Shown here in pieces: positions 18,427 through 28,708 of a DNA stretch of 64,000 bases (positions are counted from its first letter, which is position 1; each line of letters starts with the position of its first letter). The notes under the pieces are model-generated. The model saw only the letters and a program-made list of their open reading frames with translations. It did not search any database and was not told the DNA's origin. This DNA comes from an uncultured Eubacteriales bacterium (GTDB taxonomy: Bacteria; Bacillota; Clostridia; Peptostreptococcales; Anaerovoracaceae). A program made the position numbers and the translations under genes. The DNA is taken from the NCBI GenBank assembly GCA_902779185.1, contig CACZAM010000002.1, positions 62,001-126,000 of the forward strand, given 5' to 3'.

Positions 18427-19748
18427 GGAAATATCACATTATCACATACGGATGCCAGATGAACGAGCACGACTCGGAGAACATCGCAGGTCTGCTTGAA
18501 GCCATGGGCTACGAGCACATCGACGACCCGTACAAGGCAGACGTCACAGTCATAAATACATGCAGTGTACGGGAAAACGCCGATAAGAGGTTCTTCGGTA
18601 CGCTCGGACAGTTTAAGAAAGTCAGGAAGAACAATCCTGACTTTGTATTGGCAGTATGCGGATGCATGCCTCAGCAGCCGAGAGTCGTAGAAGAGATCAA
18701 TAAGCGCTTTTCGTGGGTGGACATTGTTTTCGGGACTCAGAACATAGCGCAGTTTCCGGAACTCCTCGATGAGAGACTCAGGACCGGAAGGCGCATGCGC
18801 GCCATTATTGCCAACAATCCGGACATAAGCGAAGATGGCATGAAACCGGTAAGGATGCACAGGCATAAGGCTCTGGTCAACATAACTTACGGATGCAACA
18901 ACTTCTGTACATACTGTATCGTTCCTTATACGAGAGGCCGCGAAAAGAGCCGCATGCTCAGCGATGTATGCAGCGAGATAAAGAGGCTTTCTGAAGACGG
19001 AGTTATCGAGGTAATGCTTCTGGGACAGAATGTCGATTCATACAGGGACGCAGAAGGTCACAGCTTTGCTGACCTCATCAGGGCTGTCAATGACATTGAA
19101 GGCATTGAGCGCATAAGGTTCATGACTTCGCACCCGAAGGACATATCAGACGAGATGATAGACTGCTTCAGAACATGCAGCAAGCTCTGTCACAATATCC
19201 ATCTCCCTGTACAGTCCGGAAGCGACAGGATACTGAAGCGCATGAACCGTCACTACGACAGGGCGTCGTACCTCAAAACAGTGGAAAAGCTCAGACAGAC
19301 TGCCCCTGACATAACGATATCTACTGACATAATAGTCGGTTTCCCGGGCGAGACAGAGGAGGACTTTGAGGAGACACTCGATATCGCCAGAAGGGTCGAA
19401 TACGATTCAGCGTTTACATTCATATACTCTCCGAGAGAGGGTACTCCGGCAGCAAAGTTCACCGACCAGGTGCCTGACAAAGTCTGTCACGAGAGGTTCG
19501 ACAGGCTCGTGGATGTGATGAACGCCATCAGCCTCAAAAGGAACCAGGCATACATGGGCCGCGTCTGCGAAGTGATAGCGGAAGGCGTGAGCCGCAGCGA
19601 TGATAACGTGCTTGCCGGAAGGACAGACGGATTTAAACTGGTAAATTTCACATCTGACAAAAGCCCTGAGCAGCTTATGGGCCGCAAGGTCAGGGTGGAG
19701 ATCACAGAATGCAAGACGTTCAGTCTTGAAGGAAGAGAAGCGGAATGA
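18423..19748 (+). CDS. miaB: tRNA-2-methylthio-N6-dimethylallyladenosine synthase MiaB
   Basis: Methylthiotransferase that modifies i6A37 in tRNAs reading UNN codons. The 441 residues have three domains. The N-terminal UPF0004 domain has cluster cysteines C11, C47 and C81. The radical SAM core has C158, C162 and C165 (GCNNFCTYC). A C-terminal TRAM domain runs from about 375. PYTRGREKSR after the cluster and LPVQSGS are family signatures. It overlaps gpsA by 4 bp and cls by 4 bp. Confidence 0.95.
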   Translation: MRKYHIITYGCQMNEHDSENIAGLLEAMGYEHIDDPYKADVTVINTCSVRENADKRFFGTLGQFKKVRKNNPDFVLAVCGCMPQQPRVVEEINKRFSWVDIVFGTQNIAQFPELLDERLRTGRRMRAIIANNPDISEDGMKPVRMHRHKALVNITYGCNNFCTYCIVPYTRGREKSRMLSDVCSEIKRLSEDGVIEVMLLGQNVDSYRDAEGHSFADLIRAVNDIEGIERIRFMTSHPKDISDEMIDCFRTCSKLCHNIHLPVQSGSDRILKRMNRHYDRASYLKTVEKLRQTAPDITISTDIIVGFPGETEEDFEETLDIARRVEYDSAFTFIYSPREGTPAAKFTDQVPDKVCHERFDRLVDVMNAISLKRNQAYMGRVCEVIAEGVSRSDDNVLAGRTDGFKLVNFTSDKSPEQLMGRKVRVEITECKTFSLEGREAE

Positions 19749-21229
19749 CAGGCTTACTGGAGCAGTTCCTGCAGTTTTTCACATTGTCACATGTCATGGC
19801 CATCGTATACGTCCTCAATGCGCTCATTGCGCTCGGACTGATTTTCTTTGACGACTCAAAATCACCTTCGGCGGTCCTGGCATGGATAATGGTGCTCTTC
19901 ATGCTGCCTGCATTCGGACTTTTCCTATACATGATCTTTTCACAGCATATTGCCAGACAGCAGATCTTCAGAATGACCGAAGACGAGAAAGAAGGCAAAA
20001 AAACTCTTGTGGGATGGCAGAAAGAAGCTGTCCGCAAGAGCATGCCGGTCGATGAAGACGACGTTACCGGTCACTGGAAAGACATGATAAGCATGAATCT
20101 GGAGTATGCGGATTCGCTTCTTACCGGCAATGACAGCGTTGAGATCATCATCGACGGAAAGGAGATGTTTGAGAGGCTCTGCAGTGATATAGAGAACGCG
20201 CGGTATACCATCAAGCTCTGCTACTACATAGTAAGAGACGATTTTGTCGGAAGGAGGCTCATAGAGCTTCTTACAAGAAAGGCGCGCGAAGGCGTAAAAG
20301 TGAGACTTCTGATGGACGCTCTGGGAAGCCGCAGCATAGGTTATTCTGATCTCCGGGAGTTTAAAAAAGCGGGCGGGAGATACGCATTCTTCTTTAAGCC
20401 ATATATAAGGCATCTGTACTTCCGCATAAATTACCGCAATCACCGTAAGCTTGCCGTTATAGATAACGAGATAGGCTACATCGGCGGTTTCAACATAGCA
20501 AAGGAGTATCTCGGATATAAGAAGAAGTTCGGATACTGGAGGGATACTCAGCTGATAATAAGAGGAAACGCTCTGTCTACTCTCAACGAACGCTTTTACA
20601 TGGACTGGCGCTACGCTTCGAAGGAAGATGTCGACCTGATAGATCAGTCGGTCAGATACGCGCTAAGGTCTGAAACGGGTGATATACCGATACAGATAGT
20701 CTCCTGCGGACCGGAATCAGATAAGGAAGAAGTCAAGATGGCTTTCATGAAGATGATCACGAATGCCAGAAAGAACATATATATCCAGACGCCTTATCTT
20801 GTGCCTGATGAATCCATGATGGAATCTCTCAGCATGGCAGCCAGATCGGGTGTCGATGTAAGGATAATGATTCCGTGTATGCCTGACCACCCGTTTGTAT
20901 ACAGGACAACACTGTACAATGCAGGCAAACTTATAAGGGACGGAGCAAAGATATATATTTATGAAAACGGATTCATGCATGCCAAGACTCTGAGTGTTGA
21001 CGGAGAAGTCTGTACGGTCGGATCATCAAATTTCGACATACGGAGCTTCAGACTCAACTTTGAATCAAACGCATTTATATATGACCGTGATGTCACTGAA
21101 GATCTTGATGCACGGTTCATGGACGATATCATGATGTCCCGCCCGTATACACAGAAAGACAGAGACAATATCTCGAATTTTGAAAGGGCGGCGGAATCCA
21201 TTTCCAGGCTTCTTACGGAGATACTGTAA
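19745..21229 (+). CDS. cls: Cardiolipin synthase (phospholipase D family)
   Basis: Condenses phosphatidylglycerol into cardiolipin at the membrane. The 494 residues have two N-terminal membrane helices (about 10-35 and 38-62) and two HKD motifs: H233-x-K235-x4-D240 in NHRKLAVID and H412-x-K414-x4-D419 in HAKTLSVDG, each followed by the expected G/S-rich strand (GGFN, GSSN). It overlaps miaB by 4 bp. Its place after plsY/gpsA keeps lipid genes together. The exact substrate is inferred from the family. Confidence 0.93.
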   Translation: MTGLLEQFLQFFTLSHVMAIVYVLNALIALGLIFFDDSKSPSAVLAWIMVLFMLPAFGLFLYMIFSQHIARQQIFRMTEDEKEGKKTLVGWQKEAVRKSMPVDEDDVTGHWKDMISMNLEYADSLLTGNDSVEIIIDGKEMFERLCSDIENARYTIKLCYYIVRDDFVGRRLIELLTRKAREGVKVRLLMDALGSRSIGYSDLREFKKAGGRYAFFFKPYIRHLYFRINYRNHRKLAVIDNEIGYIGGFNIAKEYLGYKKKFGYWRDTQLIIRGNALSTLNERFYMDWRYASKEDVDLIDQSVRYALRSETGDIPIQIVSCGPESDKEEVKMAFMKMITNARKNIYIQTPYLVPDESMMESLSMAARSGVDVRIMIPCMPDHPFVYRTTLYNAGKLIRDGAKIYIYENGFMHAKTLSVDGEVCTVGSSNFDIRSFRLNFESNAFIYDRDVTEDLDARFMDDIMMSRPYTQKDRDNISNFERAAESISRLLTEIL

Positions 21230-21258
21230 GACTTCAGATAAAGAAAGGAGCGCTCAAA

Positions 21259-21879
21259 TTGAACGCAGATATGATACTTACAAAAATACTGATGCTTCCG
21301 GGCATCATAATCGGACTGAGCTTTCACGAGTTCGCCCATGCGTGGGTCTCAGACAAACTCGGAGACCCTACACCGAGAAGGCAGGGAAGAGTGACTATAA
21401 ATCCTCTTGCTCACATTGACTGGATGGGCTTTCTCGCTCTGCTCCTGGTAGGGTTCGGCTGGGGAAAGCCGGTGCAGATCGATCCCGGATATTACAAACA
21501 CAGAAGGAGAGATGAGTTTCTGGTAGGCATCGCAGGCGTTACCATGAACCTGCTGCTCGCCATAGCTTTTTCCATCCCGGCAAGAGCGCTGATCAAGGCC
21601 TTTAGCGGACCGTCTGTGTCTGACTTCGTATACAACATTTACCTGATCATTTTCTACATCGTATCCATCAACATAGTCCTCATGGTGTTCAATCTGATAC
21701 CATGTCCCCCTCTTGACGGCTGGGGAATACTGACACAGATATTCAGACTCGACAGATACAGCTGGTGGTATAAGGTCTACCAGTACGGCACATGGATACT
21801 GCTCGCTCTGATCGTATTCAATGTGACCGATCTCATACTCACACCGCTTGTATCCAGAATACTGGGAATACTTCTATAG
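21259..21879 (+). CDS. Site-2 protease family (M50) membrane metalloprotease
   Basis: A 206-residue polytopic membrane protein of the short M50/SpoIVFB-like group. The zinc motif HEFAH (H23, E24, H27) lies in the first membrane segment. The third ligand region is NLIPCPPLDGW (NxxPxPxLDG). The conserved sequence GDPTPRRQGRVTINPLAHID between them is typical of this subfamily. The TTG start at 21259 is 8 nt after AAAGGAG; an ATG three codons later is possible. It has no PDZ domain, so it is not the RseP type. The substrate is unknown. Confidence 0.9.
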   Translation: MNADMILTKILMLPGIIIGLSFHEFAHAWVSDKLGDPTPRRQGRVTINPLAHIDWMGFLALLLVGFGWGKPVQIDPGYYKHRRRDEFLVGIAGVTMNLLLAIAFSIPARALIKAFSGPSVSDFVYNIYLIIFYIVSINIVLMVFNLIPCPPLDGWGILTQIFRLDRYSWWYKVYQYGTWILLALIVFNVTDLILTPLVSRILGILL

Positions 21880-21890
21880 GCTTGATCACA

Positions 21891-21915
21891 AGGCAGCAGC
21901 TTCAGACTGCTGCCT
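21891..21915 (+). other. Stem-loop between the M50 protease gene and nth
   Basis: AGGCAGCAG (21891-21899) pairs with CTGCTGCCT (21907-21915) over a 7-nt loop. The sequence after it (GTCTGATATA) is not a T tract. It could be a weak terminator or an mRNA-stabilising hairpin. Confidence 0.5.
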
Positions 21916-21940
21916 GTCTGATATATAAGGAAATACTGAC

Positions 21941-22591
21941 ATGGAAAAACTGATTTCTGACGAATACATACCTGAAATACTTGACCGTCTTGAGACCATG
22001 CACCCGGAAGCGGCGTGCGCGCTTGACTTCGGTACGCGCTTTCAGCTGCTTTCAGCTGTAATGCTGTCAGCCCAGACTACTGATGTTTCAGTCAACAAGG
22101 TGACTCCTGTGCTTTTCGTGAAATATCCTACAGCCGAAGCCATGGCTGAAGCCGACCCGCTCGATGTGCAGGAGATCATAAAGACCATAGGTCTGTATAA
22201 GAACAAGTCGAAAAACATAGTGGCTCTGTCAAAAATGCTTGTCTCTGAATACGGAGGAGAAGTGCCGGGCAGCTTCGATGATCTGGTCAGATTACCGGGC
22301 GTCGGACGGAAGACTGCAAACGTAGTGCTGGCCGAAGGCTTCGGGCAGGCACGTATCGCGGTCGATACACATGTATTCAGAGTCTCCAACCGAATAGGGC
22401 TTACATGCGCGAAAGACCCTGAGGGTGTGGAGAAAAAACTTATGGAAAGACTGCCGGAAGAGCAGTGGGCAAGAGCTCATCATCTGCTCATATTCCATGG
22501 CAGAAAGCTGTGTCACGCGCGGAAACCGGACTGCGGCAGCTGCCTGCTGGCAGGACTGTGTCTGTATGAGAAAAACGGAGGAAGCAATTGA
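21941..22591 (+). CDS. nth: Endonuclease III
   Basis: Base-excision repair glycosylase/AP lyase for oxidised pyrimidines. The 216 residues have the helix-hairpin-helix LPGVGRKTANVVL, including the catalytic-type lysine, then VDTHVFRVSNRIG with the catalytic-type aspartate. A C-terminal [4Fe-4S] motif follows: C191-x6-C198-x2-C201-x5-C207. Its stop overlaps the sbcD TTG start by 4 bp, forming a repair operon nth-sbcD-sbcC. Confidence 0.96.
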   Translation: MEKLISDEYIPEILDRLETMHPEAACALDFGTRFQLLSAVMLSAQTTDVSVNKVTPVLFVKYPTAEAMAEADPLDVQEIIKTIGLYKNKSKNIVALSKMLVSEYGGEVPGSFDDLVRLPGVGRKTANVVLAEGFGQARIAVDTHVFRVSNRIGLTCAKDPEGVEKKLMERLPEEQWARAHHLLIFHGRKLCHARKPDCGSCLLAGLCLYEKNGGSN

Positions 22592-23748
22592 AATTCATAC
22601 ATCTGTCGGATCTGCATCTGGGAAAGCGCGTAAATGATTTCTCAATGATCGAGGATCAGGCATTCATCCTTGAGCGCATTCTCGGGATAATAGAAGCTGA
22701 AAAGCCGCAGGCCGTTCTGATTGCAGGGGATGTCTATGACAAACCTGTTCCGCCGGCGGAGGCCGTGCGTCTTTTTGATGACTTTCTAAACAGGCTCTCC
22801 GGGACCGGAGCTGAGATCTTCATAATAAGCGGCAATCACGATTCTGCTGAAAGACTTTCATTCGGATCACGCATAATGGACCGGCAGGGCATACACTTTG
22901 CCGGCGGCTATGACGGCAGTACGCGCTGCTTCAGCCTGTGTGACGAATACGGAAAGGTGAACTTCTACATGCTGCCTTTCATCAAGCCTGTTCATGTAAG
23001 ACAGGCGTTCACTGAAGATGAAAAAGCGGCGGAAATAGTTACATTTACAGACGCCTTAAGCTTTGCGATAGAAAAGATGGGTGTCAATAAGGAAGAACGG
23101 AATGTGCTCATGGCTCATCAGTTCTGCACAGGAGCTGAAAGATCAGGTTCGGAAGACATCTCCGTAGGAGGTCTTGACAATGTAGACAGCTCAGTTTTCG
23201 AAGCCTTTGATTACACTGCCCTCGGCCATCTGCACGGGCCTCAGCATGTAGGCTTAGAGAATATAAGATACTGCGGATCTCCGCTGAAATACTCATTCTC
23301 AGAGGTTAATCAGGTCAAATCCGTTACTGTTGTGGAACTCGGAGAAAAGGCAGAAGGCGTCTGCAGCATGCAACTGAGGACCCGTGAACTGGTTCCGCTG
23401 AGAGAAATGAGAGAACTGAAAGGAAAATTCAGCGAGTTAACGGATATAAATTATTATAGACAGTTTTCGGCTGACGACTATATGCGCATCATTCTTACGG
23501 ATGAGGAAGATGTCCTAGGCGCCCTCGGCAGTCTGAGAGCCATTTATCCTAACATAATGAGGCTTGAATACGACAATATGAGGACACGCGCCTCGGCCAT
23601 TATTCCTGATTCGGAAGGAAATGACGGAAGGACTCCGCTCGAGATTTTCGCGGGATTATATGAGGCTCAGAACGGCAAAGCAATGGATGAAGACCAGACC
23701 GGTCTGATAAGAAGTCTTATAGAAAAAGTGTGGAGTGAAGATATATGA
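22588..23748 (+). CDS. sbcD: Nuclease SbcCD subunit D
   Basis: Mre11-type phosphoesterase that, with SbcC, opens hairpins and degrades blocked DNA ends. The 386 residues show the metal-binding series HLSDLHLG, GDVYD, SGNHDS, MAHQF and GHLHGPQ in order, then a C-terminal capping domain. It starts at TTG 22588, overlapping nth (TTGA), with CGGAGGAAG upstream. The resulting MKFIHLSDLHLGK is the standard N-terminus. It overlaps sbcC by 4 bp. Confidence 0.95.
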   Translation: MKFIHLSDLHLGKRVNDFSMIEDQAFILERILGIIEAEKPQAVLIAGDVYDKPVPPAEAVRLFDDFLNRLSGTGAEIFIISGNHDSAERLSFGSRIMDRQGIHFAGGYDGSTRCFSLCDEYGKVNFYMLPFIKPVHVRQAFTEDEKAAEIVTFTDALSFAIEKMGVNKEERNVLMAHQFCTGAERSGSEDISVGGLDNVDSSVFEAFDYTALGHLHGPQHVGLENIRYCGSPLKYSFSEVNQVKSVTVVELGEKAEGVCSMQLRTRELVPLREMRELKGKFSELTDINYYRQFSADDYMRIILTDEEDVLGALGSLRAIYPNIMRLEYDNMRTRASAIIPDSEGNDGRTPLEIFAGLYEAQNGKAMDEDQTGLIRSLIEKVWSEDI

Positions 23749-26525
23749 GACCTCTGAGACTGAAAATGACGGGCTTTGGTCCGTATAAGGATACGAATAT
23801 CATTGACATGGAAAGCCTTGGACGCGGCGGCCTGTATCTTATAACAGGAGATACGGGAGCCGGCAAGACATTCATTTTCGATGCCATTACTTACGCTCTT
23901 TACGGTGACATGAGCGGCTCAGGGCGTGACAGCAAAAGCGTCAGGTCCCAGTATTCACCTGACGGAGAAAAGACAGAGGTGGAACTTGTCTTTGAATACT
24001 GCGGTCATAGGTATACGGTGACCAGAAACCCTGAGTACCTCAGGGTCAAAAAGAGCGGAGAGGGATTCACGAAACAGAACCCGGGAGCTACGCTGATAAA
24101 GCCCGACGGAAGCGTTACAGATGGTTCCGTAAAGGTCAGCGAAGAGATAAAAAGCATACTGGGAATAGACAGGGGACAGTTCTGCAACATAGCCATGATA
24201 GCCCAGGGGGAATTCAGAAAAGTACTGAATGCAGGAACGGACGAAAGACAGAAACTCTTCAGAAAACTCTTTGATACCCAGCCTTACAGCACACTGTCCG
24301 AAGAACTCAAGGAACTGAGCAGAAAGAACCAGGATAAGTACAACGAAAGCATAAAAACCATGAATCTAAGTCTTTCATCAGCCAGCTGCGGCTTTGATGA
24401 AGTGCTTGGGGAGGAGCTCGAAGAGATGAAGGTCCGTTCAGAGAGTGAGACTGTACTGACGGAAGATATGCTCAGGCTGCTGTCGTCAATAATGGAAGCA
24501 GGCAAAGCGAGATCATCGGCCATTGCGGAAGAACTCACGGCAATCGATGAAAGACTTACAGTCCTGAACAACACTATAGCTCTTGCCGGAGATCACAGGA
24601 AGAATGTGCAGAGCCTTGAAGATGCCAGAAACGCGATACCTGTACTTGAAAAAGAGATGGAACAGGCGGAAAAGCTTCTGGAAGAGGCAAATGAAAAGAA
24701 GCCTATCATAGAAAAACTGGAGAGTGAGGCTGCTCTGATCGAAGCTTCAATGGACTCATATGATGAGCTCGATTCGGTCAGCGCGGAAAAGACGGGACTT
24801 GAGGAAACTCTTGGGATAAAGAGATCTGGCCTTTCAGCGGTACAGGAGGAAGCAGGTAAGCTGAAAAAGGATCTGGATAAAAATGAGTTGCTTCTTGAAC
24901 AGCTGAGAAATTCCGGCGAAGATCTTATAAAGCTGGGTAACAGAATCGAGAAAGCGGACAGCCGGGTCACCGTGCTTGAAAAGCTGGTCAAAGACATTGA
25001 AGCAGTCTCGGTCATGAGCGTAAACCTGAAAAAGAAGCAGGACGAGCTTGAACCCCTGCTCACAGATTCAGAAAACCTTGCGTCCGAGTATAACAGGATG
25101 CTGTCATCATACATGAGGGAAAAGGCCGGCATGCTTGCTGCTTCTCTGGTGGAGGGAGAGCCTTGCCCTGTGTGCGGCTCCGTTCATCATCCGGAACCTG
25201 CGAAGCTCAGTGAGGATGCTCCTTCAGAAGACGATCTCAAAGAGAAAAAGAAAGAATCTGAGAATGCAAGAGAAAAGGTTTCGCGCAAAGCGAGTGAAGC
25301 GCAGACAGCAAAGGGAAACCTGGATGCGGTAATCAAAAATGCCCGTGAAGACGCATTGCGGGAGATTGGAACTGAAAACCTTACGGAAGCCGGATCAGCA
25401 GCGGAAGATGAACTCTTGAACCTTAATGCTTCTCTCGAACGCATGCGTGAGGAAGAAAAAACTCTAAGAGAAAAAGCGGATAAAGCAAGGAAACTGAAAG
25501 ATACTGTTCCGCAGCTGCGCAAATCATACGAAGAAAAGAATGCTGAAGCAAAGGATGTCGAAAAAGAGATAAATGCATTGGATGCATCACTTGCAGCAGT
25601 AGAGGCAAGATATAAGCAGATAAAAAAAGACCTTGCGTATGATTCCAGGGAGGATGCTGAGAACAGCCGTGCTGCAAAAGCTTCTGAAGCAAGTAAATTG
25701 CGGGGTGAGATCGAAGCTGCAGCACAGAAAGTAAATGAAGCAGCTTCCGGAAAGAGTGTTAATGATGCAAAGATAGACGAACTTGAGAAGGTTGTCGAAG
25801 GCTACAAACCTGTCGATGAGGAAGCCGCGATCGAAGAAGCTGCTTTGGTATCAGCTGAAAAAGATGCCCTTACGGAAATGAGTATACAGGTCGCCTCCGA
25901 CCTTAAAACAGCGGCTGCGGCGCTTGAATCGGTCAGATTGGGCGCGGAAAAACTTGAAAGGATACGCAGGGAGCATGAGATACTCGACTCCCTCAGCAGA
26001 ACAGCAAACGGTTCGCTTCCGGGCAAGGAGAGGATCACGCTTGAGTCTTACGTACAGGCATTCTATTTTGAGCGGATAATAAGACGCGCGAACCAGAGAC
26101 TGATTATGATGTCCGATGGCCAGTATGAATTCGTAAGATCGGGGTCGCCTGGAGACAAGCGTCATCTTTCGGGCCTCGACCTGAGCGTGCTTGATCACTA
26201 CAGCGGCACGGAAAGGCCGGTAAACACTCTCTCAGGGGGAGAGAGCTTCATGGCTTCGCTGTCGCTGGCTCTCGGACTGTCCGATGAAGTTCAGGCTTCT
26301 GCAGGCGGCATAAGGCTCGATACCATGTTTGTAGACGAAGGATTCGGCTCTCTCGATTCTGAGACGCTTGAAAAAGCCATACGCACGCTTACCGAACTTT
26401 CCGAAGATGACAGGCTCGTGGGCATAATATCTCATGTAGACACGCTTAAATCACGCATCGACAAACAGATAGTTGTTACGAAAGACCGTAACGCTGGCAG
26501 CAAAGCTGTCATAAAGATTAATTAA
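23745..26525 (+). CDS. sbcC: Nuclease SbcCD subunit C (Rad50-like ATPase)
   Basis: Coiled-coil ATPase partner of SbcD. The 926 residues have Walker A GDTGAGKT near residue 35, two long coiled-coil arms around a zinc hook CPVC (C474, C477), and a C-terminal head with NTLSGGESFMASLSLALGL and FVDEGFGSLD. Length and layout are normal for Firmicutes SbcC. The ATGA overlap with sbcD indicates coupled translation. Confidence 0.95.
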   Translation: MRPLRLKMTGFGPYKDTNIIDMESLGRGGLYLITGDTGAGKTFIFDAITYALYGDMSGSGRDSKSVRSQYSPDGEKTEVELVFEYCGHRYTVTRNPEYLRVKKSGEGFTKQNPGATLIKPDGSVTDGSVKVSEEIKSILGIDRGQFCNIAMIAQGEFRKVLNAGTDERQKLFRKLFDTQPYSTLSEELKELSRKNQDKYNESIKTMNLSLSSASCGFDEVLGEELEEMKVRSESETVLTEDMLRLLSSIMEAGKARSSAIAEELTAIDERLTVLNNTIALAGDHRKNVQSLEDARNAIPVLEKEMEQAEKLLEEANEKKPIIEKLESEAALIEASMDSYDELDSVSAEKTGLEETLGIKRSGLSAVQEEAGKLKKDLDKNELLLEQLRNSGEDLIKLGNRIEKADSRVTVLEKLVKDIEAVSVMSVNLKKKQDELEPLLTDSENLASEYNRMLSSYMREKAGMLAASLVEGEPCPVCGSVHHPEPAKLSEDAPSEDDLKEKKKESENAREKVSRKASEAQTAKGNLDAVIKNAREDALREIGTENLTEAGSAAEDELLNLNASLERMREEEKTLREKADKARKLKDTVPQLRKSYEEKNAEAKDVEKEINALDASLAAVEARYKQIKKDLAYDSREDAENSRAAKASEASKLRGEIEAAAQKVNEAASGKSVNDAKIDELEKVVEGYKPVDEEAAIEEAALVSAEKDALTEMSIQVASDLKTAAAALESVRLGAEKLERIRREHEILDSLSRTANGSLPGKERITLESYVQAFYFERIIRRANQRLIMMSDGQYEFVRSGSPGDKRHLSGLDLSVLDHYSGTERPVNTLSGGESFMASLSLALGLSDEVQASAGGIRLDTMFVDEGFGSLDSETLEKAIRTLTELSEDDRLVGIISHVDTLKSRIDKQIVVTKDRNAGSKAVIKIN

Positions 26526-26527
26526 CC

Positions 26528-26557
26528 TTGTAAACGCCTTGTGCCATTTGATAAAAT
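26528..26557 (+). promoter_or_regulatory. Promoter for the pgk-tpiA genes
   Basis: TTGTAA (26528-26533) and TAAAAT (26552-26557) are 18 nt apart. A TG one base ahead of the -10 (26549-26550) gives an extended -10. This lies about 90 nt upstream of pgk and right after the sbcC stop. Confidence 0.5.
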
Positions 26558-26644
26558 CTATTAATAGAGAGTTATTTTTACAGGCATGTATTTGCCGCAT
26601 ATAAAGATATTTATTTCCTGTGATAACACAAAGGAGAGTCATAT

Positions 26645-27829
26645 ATGAAAAAGACTATTAAAGACATCGACTGGGCCGGCAAGAAAGCAGTTATGAGATG
26701 CGATTTCAATGTCCCACTGGACGGCGATACCATCACAGACGACATCCGTATCAGAGCGGCGCTTCCAAGCATCGAGTATCTTCTTGAGAACGGAGCCGCG
26801 GTAGTGCTCATGTCACATCTGGGCAGACCTAAGGGTGAGCCGAAGCCTGAATTCAGCCTTGCACCGGTTGCCAAGAGACTTGCTGAGCTTACCGGAAAGG
26901 AAGTCAAGTTTGTTCCTTCTGACGTTGTTGTAGATGACAATGTAAGAGCTGCGGCAAAGGATCTCAAGGCAGGCGAGATGCTCCTCATCGAGAACGTGAG
27001 ATATGTTGCAGGAGAGACTAAGAACGATCCTGTATTCGCAAAGGCACTTTCTGAGCTCGGTGACATTTTCGTTCAGGATGCTTTCGGATCAGCTCACAGA
27101 GCACACTCCTCAACAGCAGGCATAGCTGATTACATCCCTGCAGTATCCGGTTTCCTTATTGAGAAGGAACTCAAATTCCTCGGAGAAGCAGTAAACAATC
27201 CGCAGAGACCTTTCGCTGCCATCATGGGCGGAGCAAAGGTAAAGGACAAGATCCCGGTGATCACAAACCTGCTCGACAAGGTAGACATCCTCATAATCGG
27301 AGGAGGAATGGCTTATACATTCTTCAAGTCACAGGGCTATTCGATCGGAAAGTCGCTTCTTGATGAAGAAGGCCTTGAGCTCGCAGGCGAGATCCTTCAG
27401 AAAGCAGCAGAGAAGGGCGTTAAGTTCATGCTCCCTGTCGACGTTGTAGCAGCTGATGAATTCTCGAATGATTCGCCATACGGCGTATATGATGTGGATG
27501 CGATCCCTGAAGATAAAATGGGCCTTGACATCGGACCTGAGACTATCAAGCTTTACACAGATGCTCTCAAGACTACAAAGACTGTTGTATGGAACGGCCC
27601 TATGGGAGTATTCGAGATGGACAACTTCGCAGTAGGTACAAAAGCAATCGCTGACTGCCTGGCAGAGATCGATGCCACTACTGTTATCGGAGGCGGAGAC
27701 AGCGCTGCGGCAGTAGCAAAATTCGGAGTTGCTGACAAGATGACACATATAAGCACCGGAGGCGGAGCAAGCCTTGAGTTCCTTGAAGGAAAGGAACTTC
27801 CGGGAATCGCAGTAATTGACGATAAATAA
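26645..27829 (+). CDS. pgk: Phosphoglycerate kinase
   Basis: Glycolytic enzyme that makes ATP from 1,3-bisphosphoglycerate. The 394 residues start [25 protein letters not shown], with the substrate-binding signature RCDFNVP, then [14 protein letters not shown], and the nucleotide-binding GGGDSAAAV and STGGGASLE near the end. The ribosome site AAAGGAG precedes the ATG. It is followed after 15 bp by tpiA. Codon choice is noticeably biased, as expected for a highly expressed gene. No gap gene is in the window. Confidence 0.97.
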   Translation: MKKTIKDIDWAGKKAVMRCDFNVPLDGDTITDDIRIRAALPSIEYLLENGAAVVLMSHLGRPKGEPKPEFSLAPVAKRLAELTGKEVKFVPSDVVVDDNVRAAAKDLKAGEMLLIENVRYVAGETKNDPVFAKALSELGDIFVQDAFGSAHRAHSSTAGIADYIPAVSGFLIEKELKFLGEAVNNPQRPFAAIMGGAKVKDKIPVITNLLDKVDILIIGGGMAYTFFKSQGYSIGKSLLDEEGLELAGEILQKAAEKGVKFMLPVDVVAADEFSNDSPYGVYDVDAIPEDKMGLDIGPETIKLYTDALKTTKTVVWNGPMGVFEMDNFAVGTKAIADCLAEIDATTVIGGGDSAAAVAKFGVADKMTHISTGGGASLEFLEGKELPGIAVIDDK

Positions 27830-27844
27830 GAGAGGGGAAACATC

Positions 27845-28603
27845 ATGAAGAAATTTTTGATCGCAGGAAACTGGAAAATGAACAAGACTTCGGCTGAAGC
27901 GGCAGCTTTTGCTGAAGAGATCAAGGCAAAGAATCTCCCGAACGCGAAGGACGTCTGCGTAATGGCTCCGTTCACTTCCATCGCTGCACTCGGCAAAGGA
28001 CTTGAAGGATCCGGAATCGGATTCGGCGCTCAGAATGTACACTTTGAGCCAAGCGGCGCTTTCACAGGCGAGGTTTCAGTAGCAATGCTCCAGGAACTGG
28101 GCGTTGGATACTGCGTGATCGGACACTCTGAGAGAAGAGAATACTTTGCTGAGACAGATGAGACTGTAAATAAGAAGCTCAAGGTTCTTATTGAGGCAGG
28201 CATCACTCCGATCCTCTGCGTAGGTGAATCCCTCGAAATCAGAGAGCAGGGCGGAGAGCAGACATTCGTTGCAGGACAGGTAATAGCAGACTTTGCCGGA
28301 ATCCCTGCTGCTGACGCTGCAAAGGTAGTTATCGCATATGAGCCTATCTGGGCTATCGGTACAGGCAAGACAGCTACTCCTGAGCAGGCTGAAGATATGT
28401 GCGCTTTCATCAGAGGAGTCGTATCCGGAATCTATGACAACGAAACAGGTAACGGAATGCTGATCCTCTACGGCGGATCAATGAAACCTTCAAACGCTAA
28501 GGAACTTCTTGAGAAACCTGACATCAACGGCGGACTCATCGGCGGGGCAAGCCTCAAGGTTGACGACTTTGCTGCAATCGCTGAAGCTGCAGCTTCACTG
28601 TAA
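27845..28603 (+). CDS. tpiA: Triosephosphate isomerase
   Basis: Interconverts dihydroxyacetone phosphate and glyceraldehyde-3-phosphate. The 252 residues have the AGNWKMNK start with the catalytic lysine, GHSERREYF with the catalytic histidine, and [15 protein letters not shown] with the catalytic glutamate and the mobile loop. The ribosome site GAGGGG lies upstream, and the gene is 15 bp downstream of pgk. Confidence 0.97.
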   Translation: MKKFLIAGNWKMNKTSAEAAAFAEEIKAKNLPNAKDVCVMAPFTSIAALGKGLEGSGIGFGAQNVHFEPSGAFTGEVSVAMLQELGVGYCVIGHSERREYFAETDETVNKKLKVLIEAGITPILCVGESLEIREQGGEQTFVAGQVIADFAGIPAADAAKVVIAYEPIWAIGTGKTATPEQAEDMCAFIRGVVSGIYDNETGNGMLILYGGSMKPSNAKELLEKPDINGGLIGGASLKVDDFAAIAEAAASL

Positions 28604-28650
28604 AAGTAAGCTGTTTCAATTGACATTAAGATACTGATTATGTTATTTTT

Positions 28651-28684
28651 AGACGTTCGGATATTTATCCGGGCGTCTTATATT
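28651..28684 (+). terminator. Terminator between tpiA and secG
   Basis: A 12-base stem (28651-28662 with 28667-28678, including two G-U pairs) closes over ATTT and is followed by TATATTT. It probably limits pgk-tpiA transcription into secG. A TTGACA at 28620-28625 lies just upstream, but I found no convincing -10 for it. Confidence 0.6.
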
Positions 28685-28708
28685 TCAACTAAGTTTTTGG
28701 AGGAAACA

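Noticed and set aside
28620..28648. TTGACA upstream of secG as a promoter
   Set aside because: No good -10 lies at 16-18 nt, and the predicted start would fall inside the terminator hairpin at 28651-28678.
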